DNA of 64,000 nucleotides from Acanthacorydalis orientalis. Taxonomy: Eukaryota > Arthropoda > Insecta > Megaloptera > Corydalidae. Location of the stretch: positions 32,006,956-32,070,955 of the forward strand of contig CM068318.1 in NCBI GenBank assembly GCA_034766995.1, read 5' to 3'. The position numbers were made by a program, and so were the translations under genes. Position 1 is the stretch's first letter. Every line of letters starts with the position of its first letter. Below, one piece after another: positions 1 through 13,685 of the stretch. The notes beneath the pieces were generated by a model. It ran no database searches. It was not told where the DNA came from and saw only the letters and a list, made by a program, of their open reading frames with translations.

Positions 1-441
1 ATAACACTCTTTCGTGAAATTTTTGATCAACCCTGATATTGTCTAAACTATTAAGTATGATGGAAAAATCATTACGACATAAACAAGGTTTTCACTGGCT
101 GGAATAATAAATATTATTCAAATTGATAAAATATTGAATAATGAAATCTACAATAAAATATTTACAAATTTTATATTCATTAGAACAAATGTATCATCAC
201 TTACTACAATAATGATTTTTCTGTACAAAAATATCCCAAACCGTAATTCAAGTTTATGTTAAGGATGTCTGTTAACAAAATAAAATGGACACATAAGTAA
301 AAAATGGATACGTTTCCACAATCGTCAGATGTGTATCTGTTAAAATTCTTATAAAAAGAGTTTCATATCATAAAAGAGCTAAAATATATTGTAAATCGAT
401 ACAACAATCTCTAACAATAATCATCAGGCTATACTACATCC
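1..441. other. AT-rich, no gene seen
   Basis: AT-rich sequence with no coding-looking frame, splice-flanked open stretch or terminal inverted repeat that I can recognise. Confidence 0.6.
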
Positions 442-455
442 ATATATATATATAT

Positions 456-1182
456 ACACGGAGAAGCACAAAAAATGTACACACAATTTACCGTACAAAA
501 TATCGGCGTAAAAGATTTATTACTAAAATTATACAGACATCAAGTGATGGCTCTACGTAATATTTGACTTTAACAATCATAACATGTGCTTAAAGTAGTC
601 ACCATTAGCGTCCAGACACTTTTGACTTCGGCGAATTACTGTAGGAGCAACGTTGGCCAAAGTACTAACTGATTACTATACATGACATTTCAAGTTTCCT
701 CCACCACTCACAATACTGTGCATTCTTCGATTAGGATCGTCTTCATTCATGGCATGCAACACTTGAGATCTGAACTTTCCAGTTTCTTCTCTTAAGAATA
801 CGCTGTATGCTTTATTTGCTAACTCCTCTCTTACTTGCACATTGTCTAGAAGACTTTTGTAACAAGTGAATAAATTGTTCTATCCATATCCTCGAAAGTA
901 GGAATCGTTACTGTGCGATACCTCCCAGATCTTTGCTTGTGCACATCATAAATGGCACCATCGGTTTTAAATTTATCACAAATGCGTGCAATTGTCAGAC
1001 TATCCTGAATGACTGCAATTGACTATCCTGCCAGTCGCATACTGGCTTTAGAATTGATGTGATTAACGATATCTTTTGAGAAAACATCATACTACATCAT
1101 ACTGCCTCGGTAATTCGATTCCGCAATGAAGAAAATCTGCAGATAATCTCTATTAAAGTATATGTACATTTTTGAGCCTCTC

Positions 1183-1183
<1 letters not shown>
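456..1183 (-). mobile_element. Degraded IS630/Tc1-mariner element (DUF4817-like HTH)
   Basis: The ends form imperfect terminal inverted repeats of the type 'aaaaatgtacacaca' near 470 and its complement near 1165. Both ends abut TA-rich DNA, consistent with insertion at TA. Minus-strand translation shows an interrupted N-terminal transposase fragment with the string LTIARICDKFKT followed by HKQRSGR. That matches the helix-turn-helix and linker of DUF4817-type transposases and of the related element at 56544-57409. Several stops and frameshifts follow and no catalytic core is seen, so it is dead and shortened. The match is by eye; exact ends may be off by a few bases. Confidence 0.6.
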
Positions 1184-1186
<3 letters not shown>

Positions 1187-1232
<46 letters not shown>

Positions 1233-1264
1233 TATATACACATATATATTATACATATACACAG

Positions 1265-1342
<78 letters not shown>
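1187..1342. repeat. (TA)n microsatellite with CA interruptions
   Basis: Long TA dinucleotide tract broken by short acac runs, abutting the right end of the 456-1183 element. Open frames inside it encode only Tyr/Ile alternation and are artefacts. Confidence 0.95.
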
Positions 1343-1345
<3 letters not shown>

Positions 1346-1673
1346 GAATATTATAACCGCATTGTCATTATCTTAATAGCATGCAACTTATAAACATTCG
1401 CATGTTTAATGCAATAAAAATGCATTGTATATTTTCTAGTGCAATTTTATTTGACATTGAACTTTTGTAACGTTATTGATTCATATGTAAAAAACCAAAT
1501 GCAATAACAATTGTTCCGTTTGACCATCGACATTTTTTACATGACTTGCATTGACAGTGTTAATAGTTGCATTGATAATTATAAAGGTTTTTATTATTGA
1601 ATATTTATTTATTGTCATTATAAATAAGGTTAGTTTATGAAACACACACAAACACATACACACACAGACACAT

Positions 1674-1730
1674 ATATATATATATATATATATACATATT
1701 TTGGGTGTGTGTATGTGTGTGTGTGTGTGG
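1674..1730. repeat. (TA)n then (GT)n microsatellite
   Basis: A short TA tract followed by gtgtgt repeats, preceded by an aca-rich stretch. Confidence 0.85.
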
Positions 1731-1770
1731 ATATGTGTACCAATGTATGCATGTAGGTTAAAGGTAATTA

Positions 1771-1826
1771 TAGTAGAACTCTAGTATCCGGCATAACCTC
1801 TGTCACCGCCGGAGAACGAAATTTCC
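1771..1826 (+). repeat. Possible pogo/Tigger-type TIR fragment
   Basis: The string agtagaactctagtatccgg resembles the outer end of many pogo/Tigger elements (CAGTAGAACCTCxATTATCCGG-like). No partner end or transposase was found nearby, so this is at best a solo terminus. Confidence 0.3.
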
Positions 1827-1829
1827 TGT

Positions 1830-3290
1830 AAAGTAGATTGTATGGATGTTTTAGTTAATGAATAAAAAATAACTTTCATGAAGTTATCGTTTAATGATGA
1901 AATTGTTTTCGAGTAAAAAATTAACAGTATTTATATCACTATTGAAACTCAATAATTATTAAAAAACTATCATTATTTTTTTTACTTTTGAAATAAATAT
2001 TAATTTAGTTTCGTTTTTATTCTTACAATTAACTCAGTAAAATTCAGTTTAAACATTCTGTATCATTATTTATTAAAGCAATTTCATTTTTATATACAGT
2101 AATTTTTTAAATATCAAAAAGGGCAGCACTTCATTTTTATTACTTTTTTAAGTTATGAATCTTTTGTGATTATAATATTTTTTTTCTTATTTACATGCAC
2201 GTTTTAAAGAATATTTTTTGACATTTTTAATTTTAATTTTAGATGCTATAAGACGTGTTTTAAAGAAAATTAAATCATTACTATATTGTCAAGGCACATA
2301 TAACTTAGAAACATCAATAAATCTTGAATTTTTTGCCCAGAGTAATAATAGTGCAAAATACCTAGTCATCTAGAATTATCTACCTAAAAAAATGTCAAAA
2401 ATATTAAATATAAACATTTTAAATATATTGAATAATATAGCTTGTCATTTATTAAATAAGTAAATTTATTTGAATTTTTCTAGTATTAATTTTGTTACGC
2501 TTATGTTTATATGTATGTATGTATACATAAACATACACAAATAGAGCATCATCTTTCCAGACAACATGTCTGCATATTCTCTAACATGAAAAGCTGTCTA
2601 ACATTAATCCTTTAATAATGCAAACCCCAGTGAACATGTAACATCTGATTTAAATGTAATTCAAATTAACTGAAATATTATAAGAAACTTTTGAGTTGTC
2701 TAACAAATTTCTAAGGCCTGTCAATTTTTTATATAGTTTATTTATGTAAATTCGTTTCTTATATATTTGCCGCAATTCTAATTTAAAATTTCTTTAAGTT
2801 TAATTGGATGTGTACATTAAGCTGAATATATTTTCTATACTTTTTAGTATTAGGTTAATATTTTATAGAAAATAATTTATTAGGTAACTTTATTTGAGAT
2901 ATGTATTCTTTTCATATTTAAAAAAAATAAATTCAGTTTGAATTTTCCCTAAAAATTTTTTTCCAAGCTATATATATATATATATATATATGTGTATGTG
3001 TAAGTGTGTGTGTGTGTGTGATGTATATATAAAGCTATAATGAAAAGACAACCGTCAAATATATTTATATATGAAAAAGTCATCTGATGTTAATATTTCA
3101 TCATTTTATTGTATCAAGGTTAATTTTATTAATAAACAAAGACATTTTACCTTTCTATTCGCAAAAAAATTATATTATCGTAATGAAATTTCTCTGTCAA
3201 GCTTATACATCAAATAAATATTTGACGTATAATTTAATATGATAAATGAATAACAATGTTATATTTTACAATTTTTTTACAATATAAAAG

Positions 3291-3347
<57 letters not shown>

Positions 3348-4050
3348 AATTTAAAACTACAAAAAAAATATATTTCGTAAATCTGATTACCAGCAAAGAT
3401 GTTTAAAAATATAAATCAATAAATTATTAACCAGAAAATATGTGATAAGGAAAAAATAATTTAATTAATTCCACGACAAAAACAGTATATCCAAAAATAA
3501 TTTATCGTAAATATATTAGTTAATTATATTTTAGTAAATTATTACTCAAAGTCTCTGTTTTTAATTCCAAGTAGTTGAAAATTTAACAGTCCTATAACCA
3601 TAAAAACAAATTTAATAAAATTTAAATCAAGATGATATGATTGTAAATTGACACTAATGTTTTTTTATTACTTATTTACATTTCAAGTAGATCCGTTGTT
3701 TAATTTACATATTTAATATTAATGTACTATAATACAAAACATTTATTAATATTTTATGAGAAAATGGAAATAGTTTAATGAAAATATGTTTGTACTAAGG
3801 TCATATTCTTAATTAAGTTCAATTGTAATAATATTATTTAATATAAGCATTGATAATATCATAAATGGTAATAAAAATTCAATTTAAACATTTAGCTTTT
3901 CTTGTTGATATTTTAATATTTACAATATATTAATTATTAAATAAATTAATGAGTTATTTAATAATTGTGGGGTTAATATGTACTTTAATTGTAAATGTTT
4001 TATCTGTCTCTCTATCTATTTATATATCTGTCTATCTATCTATCTATCTA

Positions 4051-4123
<73 letters not shown>

Positions 4124-4210
4124 TAAAGAAAAGAAAAAATAATTCAAGGGAAGTGATTAGTTGATTAATGTGAAATATTGTTTTTGGGCCAACAAAAGTC
4201 TGTACGTATG
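1830..4210. other. AT-rich intergenic, microsatellites only
   Basis: No gene or transposon recognised. It contains TA arrays at about 2971-2992 (followed by GT repeats), 3297-3345 and 4054-4117 (preceded by ctat repeats). Confidence 0.6.
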
Positions 4211-4218
4211 TACTTTTA

Positions 4219-5046
4219 CCAGAGTAGGGTGAAAAGATCCGGGCCTCACATATATATGACAACACTATATTCAATATTTTGATGGTATTGCATTCTTCAT
4301 ATGCTTATGTTCGAAGCTTTAAATCGATAAGTTGTTTAGTATTGGTTTGGTAGCCTACCGAACTGAACGTCTCGCGCATCGTTTTTAAAAATTGGAAGTG
4401 GAAATTCGTGCTGTGATTACATTTTTTTTTGAAAGGCTTAAATACAACCGATATAAAAAGGATCTGGATTTAAGATTGGGAAAATCCTTTTCAACATATA
4501 CAATGGTTAAGCGCTGGGATTCTGAACATAAATTGATCCTGACGAGCACCAGTGATAAACCAAGCAGTGGATGTCCTATTGAAGTGACTACACCACGTCG
4601 ATTAAAAAATCCACATTTAGGATTGAAAAATCCACAAAAGCGTTTTGGCAGACTTTAGAGTGAAAGTGAATGAGATAACAAAGACTTTTAGCATATTAAC
4701 GGAACATGTGTCATCATGACAATACACCAGCCCACACATCAGTTGTTGTGATGGCTAAAATCAATGAATTAAAATTCAAATCGCTTGCCCACTATTCACA
4801 CTCGTCAGACTTAGTCCCAAGCTACTTTAATCTCTTTATAGCTGTACAAACAAATTTTGAGGACGAAAATGAAACCCACAAAATCACGCTGTAAATGGCA
4901 ATTTCCTATCAGTTTGGCATAACCGCTCTAGTGTTAGGAGACATGTATCAAATAAAATGGAAATTATGTTGAAAAATAAATGGAAATCAATCCTAAAAAA
5001 AATGTTTTCTTATTCAGGCACGAAGCTTTTCACGCTATTCTCTGAC
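4219..5046 (+). mobile_element. Internally deleted mariner remnant
   Basis: Imperfect inverted ends are visible: 'gtagggtgaaaag' near 4225 pairs with the complement of 'cttttcacgctattc' near 5036. The frame at 4392-4658 carries a mariner N-terminus (EIRAVITFFFERL, then a TSTSD..SSGCP linker). The frame at 4706-4894 begins with HHDNTPAHTS, the second catalytic Asp motif, followed by a degenerate SSDLVPSYF where the third Asp is lost. The region between, including the TVDETW-type motif, is missing. The copy is about 830 bp against roughly 1.3 kb for an intact mariner, so it is non-functional. Confidence 0.8.
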
Positions 5047-5152
5047 TCTCTTAACCAGTAACACTACTATAATACTACAATAATGTATATCTAGAAAATC
5101 TTTGTTGTAACATCTTATTTTATAAAAATTACACTGAATTAACTTGTACACG

Positions 5153-5155
<3 letters not shown>

Positions 5156-5221
<66 letters not shown>
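5156..5221. repeat. (TA)n microsatellite
   Basis: Uninterrupted TA dinucleotide array. Confidence 0.95.
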
Positions 5222-5226
<5 letters not shown>

Positions 5227-5969
5227 ACATGCATAATATGATATTTTCTAATTATTTAAGCAGTGAAAATATACACTTTTATTTTAATTGTTTCTAATAA
5301 TTGTTAATTTATTACATTAAACTGTAAAATATACATCTATTTAACATTGAAAAATAAAAATCTATGAAATAAATATGCAAATAATATATTTACTTTAATA
5401 AAGATTATATAATAACACTTATAAAAAAAATAAAAGGAGTTAATATATGTGTATATATTGAGGAAAGGTCTGTTAGCACTAAATATCCTCGGATAAAAAA
5501 GTTAAACGAACATCCTGAAATCCTTATGTTTAAAGTTTACACTACAGAAAGTACAATCATTTTTAAAGAAAATTTATATAAATGAAAATTTCAACAAGGC
5601 TTGAAACGGTTGAATGAATAAAAACAGTCAGACTGCTCTCTAAATGAAACAACTTAAGGGAAAAGTTTTAAATTACATTTTTTAAATTCAGTTATTTAAA
5701 GAAACCCTTATAACCATTATTCTTAATATGAATATTACTCTGAAATAAGATATGCAAAAAAGACAATTTTGTTTACATAGTTCTTCCCAAATGTTGATGT
5801 ATAAATATATTATATATTTGTGAAAGAAAATAAATTATGAAGCAGTGTCACTCACCAACAATATTAATGATAATATCAGACGATGCGTAGGAATGAAAAC
5901 AAATATAAATCAGATTGTTATTTTTAAAACGAATTTCAGCAAGGAGAGCATTTTAGATGTATAGTTGTT

Positions 5970-5971
<2 letters not shown>

Positions 5972-6049
<78 letters not shown>

Positions 6050-6126
6050 ATGAATTTATTAGGTAGATAGATATTTGGGGGTTTAGAGTACTTTGACAGT
6101 TAAGGTCTTAAGCGTCCGATTGTGTG

Positions 6127-6184
<58 letters not shown>

Positions 6185-6285
6185 ATGAATTGGTTTGGTA
6201 GATAGATATTTGGGGCTTAGGAGCATTTTGGCAGTTAAGGTCTTTAGCGCCCGATTATGTGTATTTTATATATATATATACACGT
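5972..6285. repeat. Tandem duplicated (TA)n cassette
   Basis: Two adjacent copies of a unit of about 155 bp. Each consists of a (TA)n tract, a (TG)n tail and a shared unique segment containing 'ggtagatagatatttgggg' and 'cagttaaggtct'. The unique parts lie at about 6034-6129 and 6172-6270 and differ by scattered substitutions. Confidence 0.85.
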
Positions 6286-6289
6286 GTGT

Positions 6290-8035
6290 GTTCATATAAT
6301 ATAAATGTAGACAAAAGGATATGAATATATAGTAACTTGACTCTTGAATGATGTATTCACCTATAGTCATAATTCTGATGATACAGCCTCTTAATATGGC
6401 AAAAAAGGATTAAATCTCTTAAAAAATGATTTATTCTAGTTTCTAAGATATAATAAAGGAAGGTACCACGTACTTCTCATTCATTTAATAATATTTATAT
6501 CAACTGAAAGTACTGAAATAGAAATATGCCCATATACCCTCTTCAAACAATAAGAAATTTAGTATTTTTTTGTTTAAAAGAGATGAAAACAAAATAATAA
6601 ATTAATAATAATAAAATCAATTATCTCGTCCAAAGTTTAACATATAATTGAACAATGTATGAGTGAAAATCAAATAATAAACCAGTGGAGTCACACCTTT
6701 AAAATTTTTAATGAACCAATAACTGTCGGACAGTAAAAAATAAACCATACCTCGAAAATTAATGAAATAAACTTAACCCTTTAAGATAAAATAGTGGAGA
6801 AAAAATATAGTATTTAAGCAATTAAGAAGAATTATAAAGACAGTTAACGTTTATGATAGGCTAATGGTCATGGAAAGAATTTTTTATCACTTTCACAAAT
6901 GAATTTTCAGTTACTCTAAAGCAAGGTCCAAGGCACAGAAAAGTAATATTTTTTTGTATATTAACATTCTGAGGATAATGATGATGAAATGCACATAAGC
7001 AATAATAAAAACAGATTTTTAATCGATTATTGTATATTTTTGATTAGATTTTTTTGTACTCTCTAGAGAAAGAGAAAATTATTTTGAAAAGTGAATTTAA
7101 TCACAGGGCCAAAACTATATTGAAACCGTATATCAGTTTAAAAACGATTGACTTTGCATGAATTTCGTTAATAAAATTCAAATAAAGACATATTTCTATA
7201 AGACAAATTTATTTGTCGATGAGAGCCAGCGACCTTCGGATTATAATACTAGCTGAAAAAAATTCAACTACAAGAAAAAATATTATTATCATAGATAATA
7301 ATTTACGATTAAATACTAGATGTGATGATATGACATTTCTTCTTTCTACAGTAGGGAAGTGAATTTTTGTCTATCGAAATAAAAAAGAATTGTGTATCTA
7401 AATATTCTAAAAAAATGTAATGATCAAAGCTGGAAAATTGAGGATTAATAGCACATTTCATTTTAATGAAGACCATTACTCGTAACATTCATTTTATATT
7501 GCCAAAAAATGACTCTTTATTACTATCTACAAAAAATCCATCCAAATTGCAATACACCAATTTTATAAATCATTCATTATCAAGATAATAAAATGAAATC
7601 AGAACCAAATGTTCAATAAAAATAATTTCAAGATAACTCTATAAATAGAATAAGATAATCAAAGCCACGAAATTTCACAAATGAATATTTCACTTGCTTC
7701 ATAAAGAACAATCCATGTTTCTGATCAACATGTTTAATAATTAATTATTGATGATTTTTAATTGCTGTTTATGCACATGTCGGTGATTATACCATCATCT
7801 TTAAAGTGATATGGTACAGAAATCGAATTTCCTTATAATTTGCCTGTACCCTAGCGCTTTGAAGGAGAGGGAATCGCAATCGAAAATTTCTCGTCGTTTT
7901 AGGATTTTCAAGTTTCAACCTTAAAAACACTATATATTTTGTCCAAGCAGTTGGCATAACCTCACAAAACAGTAGTGAACACGATGGTGTCAAAAAACAT
8001 CATTTAGACATTGTATATTTTTCGCATTCCATTTA
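6290..8035. other. AT-rich intergenic, nothing recognised
   Basis: No splice-flanked coding stretch or transposon end is convincing. A TTAA followed by ccctttaag at about 6776 resembles a piggyBac-type end but has no partner nearby. A slightly GC-richer patch at 7787-7993 has an open minus frame of 68 codons with no recognised motif. Confidence 0.5.
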
Positions 8036-8039
8036 AAAA

Positions 8040-8322
8040 AAATACTGTTGAAACCGAGGAAATTATTTGTTTTCAGATAAGGTGTTATGTCTCATAAACC
8101 ATGTAAAAAATGCTGAAACTGAGATTCGAAAACGTATTATGACTTTATCGGCTCATAGGCACCATATTTTTTTCGGCAAAGAAGTCGTGTTATCCGAGAG
8201 ATAGAGAATAGTTATATAAAATAATGGGGATATTTTGAGGATTGAAATATATTTTATTTTTCCATAAATATTCATTTTCTTTTTTTTTAAAAAAAAAACA
8301 CCAATTTAATTCGTACACCTAA
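8040..8322 (+). mobile_element. Fragment of Tc1/mariner-type element, same family as 10.5 kb
   Basis: The right end carries 'ttcgtacacctaa', matching the terminal repeat of the 10500-11016 element. The interior matches that element in the opposite orientation ('ataaaataatggggatattttgagg' region near 8218, longer match by eye). The left end is missing, so this is a truncated relic. Confidence 0.6.
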
Positions 8323-8406
8323 TATATTAATGATTCATATGAAAAGAAAAATAAATTCTTATATATTATTGAATCGTAAGTTTAACAATATTACATTCAT
8401 ATAGTG

Positions 8407-8926
8407 TAGTGCTCTTCAAACTGTTTTCCGCTGAACCCTGGGGTTCCATGCATCCTCTTCAGGGTTTCCGCGAGTCAATATCAAAATTCGAACGAATATT
8501 CAAAGAAAAAACCCGAAAAGTTAAAAATACTAAATAGTTAATTCATAATATTTTTTTTCTATAAATACCTATTATTTCCTATTATTATGCAATAAACTGC
8601 ATTTATGAGTACACATTACGGACCCCGCTCAATCAGATGTAAATAATAAAATTTGGACATGTAAGACGCCTGATTTTCAAAACTTGTGGAGTAAGCACGT
8701 TGAGTTAACGCAATTTGTTTCCGCGGAACAATTAAAATAGAGCCATCCGATCTGGACATTTTATCTTCCTGTAATGAAATTTTGTATTAGTAGAATATTT
8801 AACATAGATTCGAGAACATTGTGCAACAGTGTAACTTTCTCGATACCAGAGTGGAGAGGATTCAATTAAAAAAATTTAAATGTCAATTATAGGGTTCCGT
8901 CAGTCGACACAGTTTAAATAGCACTA
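8407..8926. mobile_element. Non-autonomous hAT-like element
   Basis: The left end 'tagtgctcttcaaactgt' and the reverse complement of the right end 'tagtgctatttaaactgt' match over most of about 35 bases, and both continue into 'gaaccct'. Flanking 8-mers atatagtg (8399-8406) and atatagag (8927-8934) agree at 7 of 8 bases, as expected for the 8-bp target duplication of hAT transposons. The 520-bp interior is AT-rich with no transposase frame, so it is a MITE-like derivative. Confidence 0.8.
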
Positions 8927-8939
8927 ATATAGAGTATGG

Positions 8940-9532
8940 CACGTAATATATAGCATAAGTAATAAAAGATTTGAGGTGATTTAGGGGTGGGTGTTTTTTT
9001 TTTTTTTAATTTTGGTGATAAATTAAAACATTTATTATAATTCGAACAAGGATTAGAATATAAAAAAAATGTTTAAGAATAAAATATCCTGTTTCTTAAT
9101 ATGTTCATTGTCTCTCTACAGTCACGTCTGCCACTTTTACTTTTTGCAGCCTTGAGTTCTTTTAAAACTAGTACAAGTAAAAAATATGCATGATTCAACA
9201 TTTCATAATAAATATCATTAAAATATATTGATCTTAAAAACTTGTTGAAGATAACATCTATTAAAACTCGTACTTCAACAATAATAAAATAATAAAGTAA
9301 ACAAGTAAAATGTATTGTATCAATTATATATTGCATTAAAGTATTTTTTGTATACTTACAACTTTTTTTTAAAATACTGTTTACTTGTAACTCGTTTATA
9401 CTTTCTTTTTTCATTGAACTCTTATAAACGTACAGTGTTTGCTTTCGTAATCGTCAATTACTACAATTAATTTACATACTGTGTACTTTATTATGTGTGT
9501 GTATGTATAAATTGCACACCGATACATGCACA

Positions 9533-9566
<34 letters not shown>

Positions 9567-10495
9567 TTAATTTTGCAATTATTATTATATGTAATATAAA
9601 TAATGTGTTCTCATATTAAAGATATAAATGTAAATCAAAAAATGAAAAATTATTATATTATAAAAATATTTATTAAATACCTTTTTTATAAATTATTATA
9701 ATTTTGAGTCTTAATAACGTTTCCTTTCTCTCTTTGTGTAAATAAATTTAAATGATTTCAACGGTTGATATGGTAGAGGAATAAAGAAATTAGTTTAATA
9801 TGATTTTTTATTTCTTAAATCATTATTTTATACATGCATTTCACAAATATTTAAAACTAATAAACATTTAAAATCTATTCTGCGTTTGTGATACATTGAT
9901 CCGCTAAAATACTGATTTAATTACGGCCATCACACGACTTTTTCTATAAGTTGTATTAATATTTCATTAAGGTTTCATAATTAATATTTTATTAAGTTTT
10001 CATAGTTAATATTTTATGAAAAATAAGGAAAATAAAATAATATTTAAAATCGTATTATATAATTTAATTGTAATGTGTAAGATACGATTGCTTACTTTTA
10101 TGTAATTTTTAGAATGTAAATTCAGTACATAATGCGAGTTTTAACCTACATGCAAAGGAGTAAATTTAATATACCTTAACATGAGGCTGGACGTTGTTCA
10201 TGGCAAGGCTTCAAATTATTTTTATAAGCCTACTCAAAACAAAACAATTTAAGTATTTTATAATTATGGCGAGAGTGGCTTTTAAAACTTGTTCAAGTTC
10301 AAATGTTAAGTAGTGAAAACCACTTTCCTTTTTAGTGATGATGTTTATTAATTTTTATTATGTTTGTGAGCTTATTTGCTGTCAATTTTTTACAGCATAA
10401 TTTTTGAAATATTGCGTTACGAAGACACAACCTTTTACATAATGATTAATAATGTAAATACAAATAGAACAAATTTTATTATTACATTATATCAT
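8940..10495. other. AT-rich intergenic
   Basis: No gene recognised. It contains a short TA array at about 9546-9566. Confidence 0.5.
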
Positions 10496-10499
10496 AATA

Positions 10500-11016
10500 T
10501 TAGGTGTACAAATTAATTCAGTGCCTTTTGTATAGAAAATGAATGAATGTTTACGGAAAAATGGAATACATTTCAATCCTCAAAATATCCTCCATTATTT
10601 TATATATCTTTGCTCTATCTGTCGAGTAACTGATAATTCCTTGATGAAGAAAATATGGAGACCTGATTCGATGAACTTGTAATGCACTTTCGGACCTTTT
10701 CTACTGTTTTAGCATTTTTTGCATGCTTTTGTGCATTACAATACGTTCCAACAAAACTGAACAAATCATTCATGCGGCTTCTACAGAATTTTTTCAACTG
10801 AAATATAAATGTGAATTACCTAATATGTTGCTTTTCGAACGCTATAGCGTTTATTACTGTGCTGCGAGTTAATGCCAACTTCTTGAAAAAGATATATAAT
10901 GTTTTAAAGGTTAAGGTTGGCACTTTAGAATCTTGAAAGGACGAGAAAATATTTTAATTAAAAATAAAGTTATGCTTGATTCATTTTAAAGGCACAGAAT
11001 TAATTTTTACACCTAA
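10500..11016 (-). mobile_element. TIR-bounded Tc1/mariner-type MITE
   Basis: The left end 'ttaggtgtacaaattaattc' pairs with the complement of 'gaattaatttttacacctaa' at 11016, followed on both sides by agtgcctttt-type sequence. The element is about 517 bp. A minus-strand frame at 10615-10797 has no recognised catalytic motif. The family is assigned only from TIR style and the related fragment at 8040-8322. Confidence 0.65.
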
Positions 11017-11019
11017 TGT

Positions 11020-12555
11020 AATAAAAATGCTCCTAAAATGCTTCACTTAACGTGTGATGTGGCATTCAGTTTTGACATATATAAAAATTTATGTTACTCC
11101 TAATTGAGCCATTCTCGCCTCTATTTAAGACATAACTTTACTTTAAATGTATAGAAACCATGTTTAACTAACGTTTTCAAGTCTCAAGTCACATATTTGT
11201 TATTTTTTGATTAATTTTTCCCTCTCATGCAACACTATATAAGCGAATTTATTGTTGCAGCAGTTTATTTGTGAAAATAAATTACTATATCTACAAAGCA
11301 GATGTCGATAGTGAGAGAACAATTTCTTATAACTGGTATAAAGAAAAATAGTTTTAATAAAAGTTAGTAGAAAATATTTTTTCTTCTTTTTTAGCATAGA
11401 TAAATTTATTTTGTAAAAATTATTGTAAAGAAAAAAATATCATTGTTATCTGCGACCCAACTTCAGATGAAATGTTTTTTAATCATCGTACTTCAAAAGT
11501 TATTTACAAACTTAACTTTTTAATTTGAATTAAGTTATTGGAAATTCTTACTAAAATGTTTATTTTGTTATATAGTTCTCACTAATATTTCAAAACTCTA
11601 TTCTCAGAACGAGCCAGAAAAAAAGGTGCGACAATAAATGGGCAGCTGACAGGTAGATAAGAGTACCTGCCTCGAATGATATATGATAGTAATAGTAAGA
11701 TAAGTTTGTGTAGATGCAAGAAAAGTAACATTTGTGGGATTCATATAGATTTTTTATGGATTATCTTACAAAAATATTTTTTAAATTTCGATTGTTTTAT
11801 CGTCGATTCCTTTATTATACTTGTAACTCTCGAATTATTGCTAATTTGAAAAACACAACATTATAGTATACATAACTGTTGTATACCAGTGATTCTAAAA
11901 AACACACTATATAAAAAATCTCTTTTTATAATCATCTTCGAAATGACAATTGGTAATTTACATTCAGTAAAACAACATTAATCACGGTTTCGAAATTTTC
12001 TTAGCACTGTTACCATAAATTTTCTTTATTTTTGTGTGTGGCTGAATTTATTATTATTATTGTTATTATTATTGTTTATGTTCTCATATATTTTAAAAAT
12101 AATATTATAGAGTGTAATTATACTTAAAAATTCATGTTTTCCTTTCAACTCATTTTTTTAAGGGAAAAGTTTGAAAAACTATTATATATTTAAAAAATAT
12201 TTTTTGTGAAAATTTGTTACTTTTATTTTTGTATCGGATTTTTAACTTGACGTTAGTAAAATTACTTACCGCTAAATAAATTACTCAGACTAGGATACTC
12301 TCAGAAAATGATGGCAAGGATTTTAAATAATTTTAAAAAAGTGATAATGTTGAACGAAAAAGGGATCAAATTGGCCATAGGAAAACGATCTGAGTGGAGA
12401 TGATTTTTGCAGCAGATAAATACGAAACTAAAAATTTCTATTGAGAAAACTTAGATTCTTAAGGCATGGTATATTATAGAGTTAACTAATTTGACCATAA
12501 TTAGAATAAAAAAAGTACAACACAAATTTTTTCATCACAAATTTATGAGAAATAA
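11020..12555. other. AT-rich intergenic
   Basis: No gene, RNA or transposon boundary recognised. Confidence 0.5.
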
Positions 12556-12562
12556 GCAATTA

Positions 12563-13149
12563 TTGGGTTGGTAGAAAAATAATTGCGGTTTATGACCTTT
12601 AAATTCATATACATTTTTCTCAGCTAATAATTATCTTTACTAATCAAAATAAGTACCATTAAAATCGACACATTTTTGACAATTAACCCCTTAAAATACC
12701 CTCTTGTCTTCAGTTGTTCGTTATAAACTGAAGAAGTACTCCCGCGATCTTGTTCATCTTCAAGGCTCTTGTCCCCAGTATGAAATTTTTGGAACCACCA
12801 TTGCACCATACGTCCCTTAATAGTACCCACACATGCATCGTGCACAAAAGCATCATTTAATATATGAGCAGTTTCTGTTGTTTTACCACCCGTTTTGAAC
12901 TCAAAACTCTCAAAAATTGCAACAACTCAACAAAAATTGCACTTATTTGCTTCTTTTCCTTCGTTAATTCAATAACCCAATTTGAAGCAAAATTAATAAT
13001 AAAATCAAAGTCGATTTTATCAAAATACAGACAGAAATGTGTACTTTAAAATGATATTAACTTGGACACGATGAAATGATACATTGATTGAAAAAAGAGT
13101 AAGTTAGAAATCATAAAACAAAAACCGCAATTATTTTTCTACCAACTTA
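12563..13149 (-). mobile_element. Deleted Hsmar1-like (cecropia-type) mariner
   Basis: The ends are 'ttgggttggtag' (left) and a near-identical inverted copy at right, each followed by aaaaataattgcggttt. This strongly resembles the known Hsmar1/MADE1 terminal repeat. TA lies next to both ends. Minus-strand translation gives a mariner helix-turn-helix region (TETAHILNDAF, then VQWWFQKFHTGDKSLEDE). It then jumps directly to the C-terminal tail QKCVDFNGTYFD and a stop. All catalytic Asp motifs are deleted. At about 590 bp it is a non-autonomous derivative of an Hsmar1-like parent. Confidence 0.85.
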
Positions 13150-13471
13150 TAATGAATTATTTTTTATATTTTAGTACACAACGAAATTATTTGTACTAGC
13201 GCATACACTTTATTGTACATTATTCTATTTTAAAATTAAAATTACTTTCATCTCTAGAAGCTAAATAAAAAAATTGATGTTAAAGAATTAAATAAAATAG
13301 AGTGTTTAAAATACTTTGTATAATTGTATGAATAAAAATAAAAAAAATAATTTATATTAGAGATAATCTGAAAAACAAATAAAACTTAAAAGTGAATATA
13401 TTAAAAATATAAACATTTTCCGGTTTTTACTGTTAAACTGATAATTTTTTAATCCTCATATATATATATAT

Positions 13472-13564
<93 letters not shown>

Positions 13565-13599
13565 TATATATATATATATATTTGTATATATATATATAC

Positions 13600-13685
<86 letters not shown>

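Noticed and set aside
9073..9414. 113-codon minus-strand frame ending in a GC-richer SKSGRRDCRETMNILRN segment
   Set aside because: Most is AT-driven (Ile/Tyr/Phe/Leu-rich). The last 25 codons look more coding-like and are preceded by a possible acceptor, but no partner exon or family was found.
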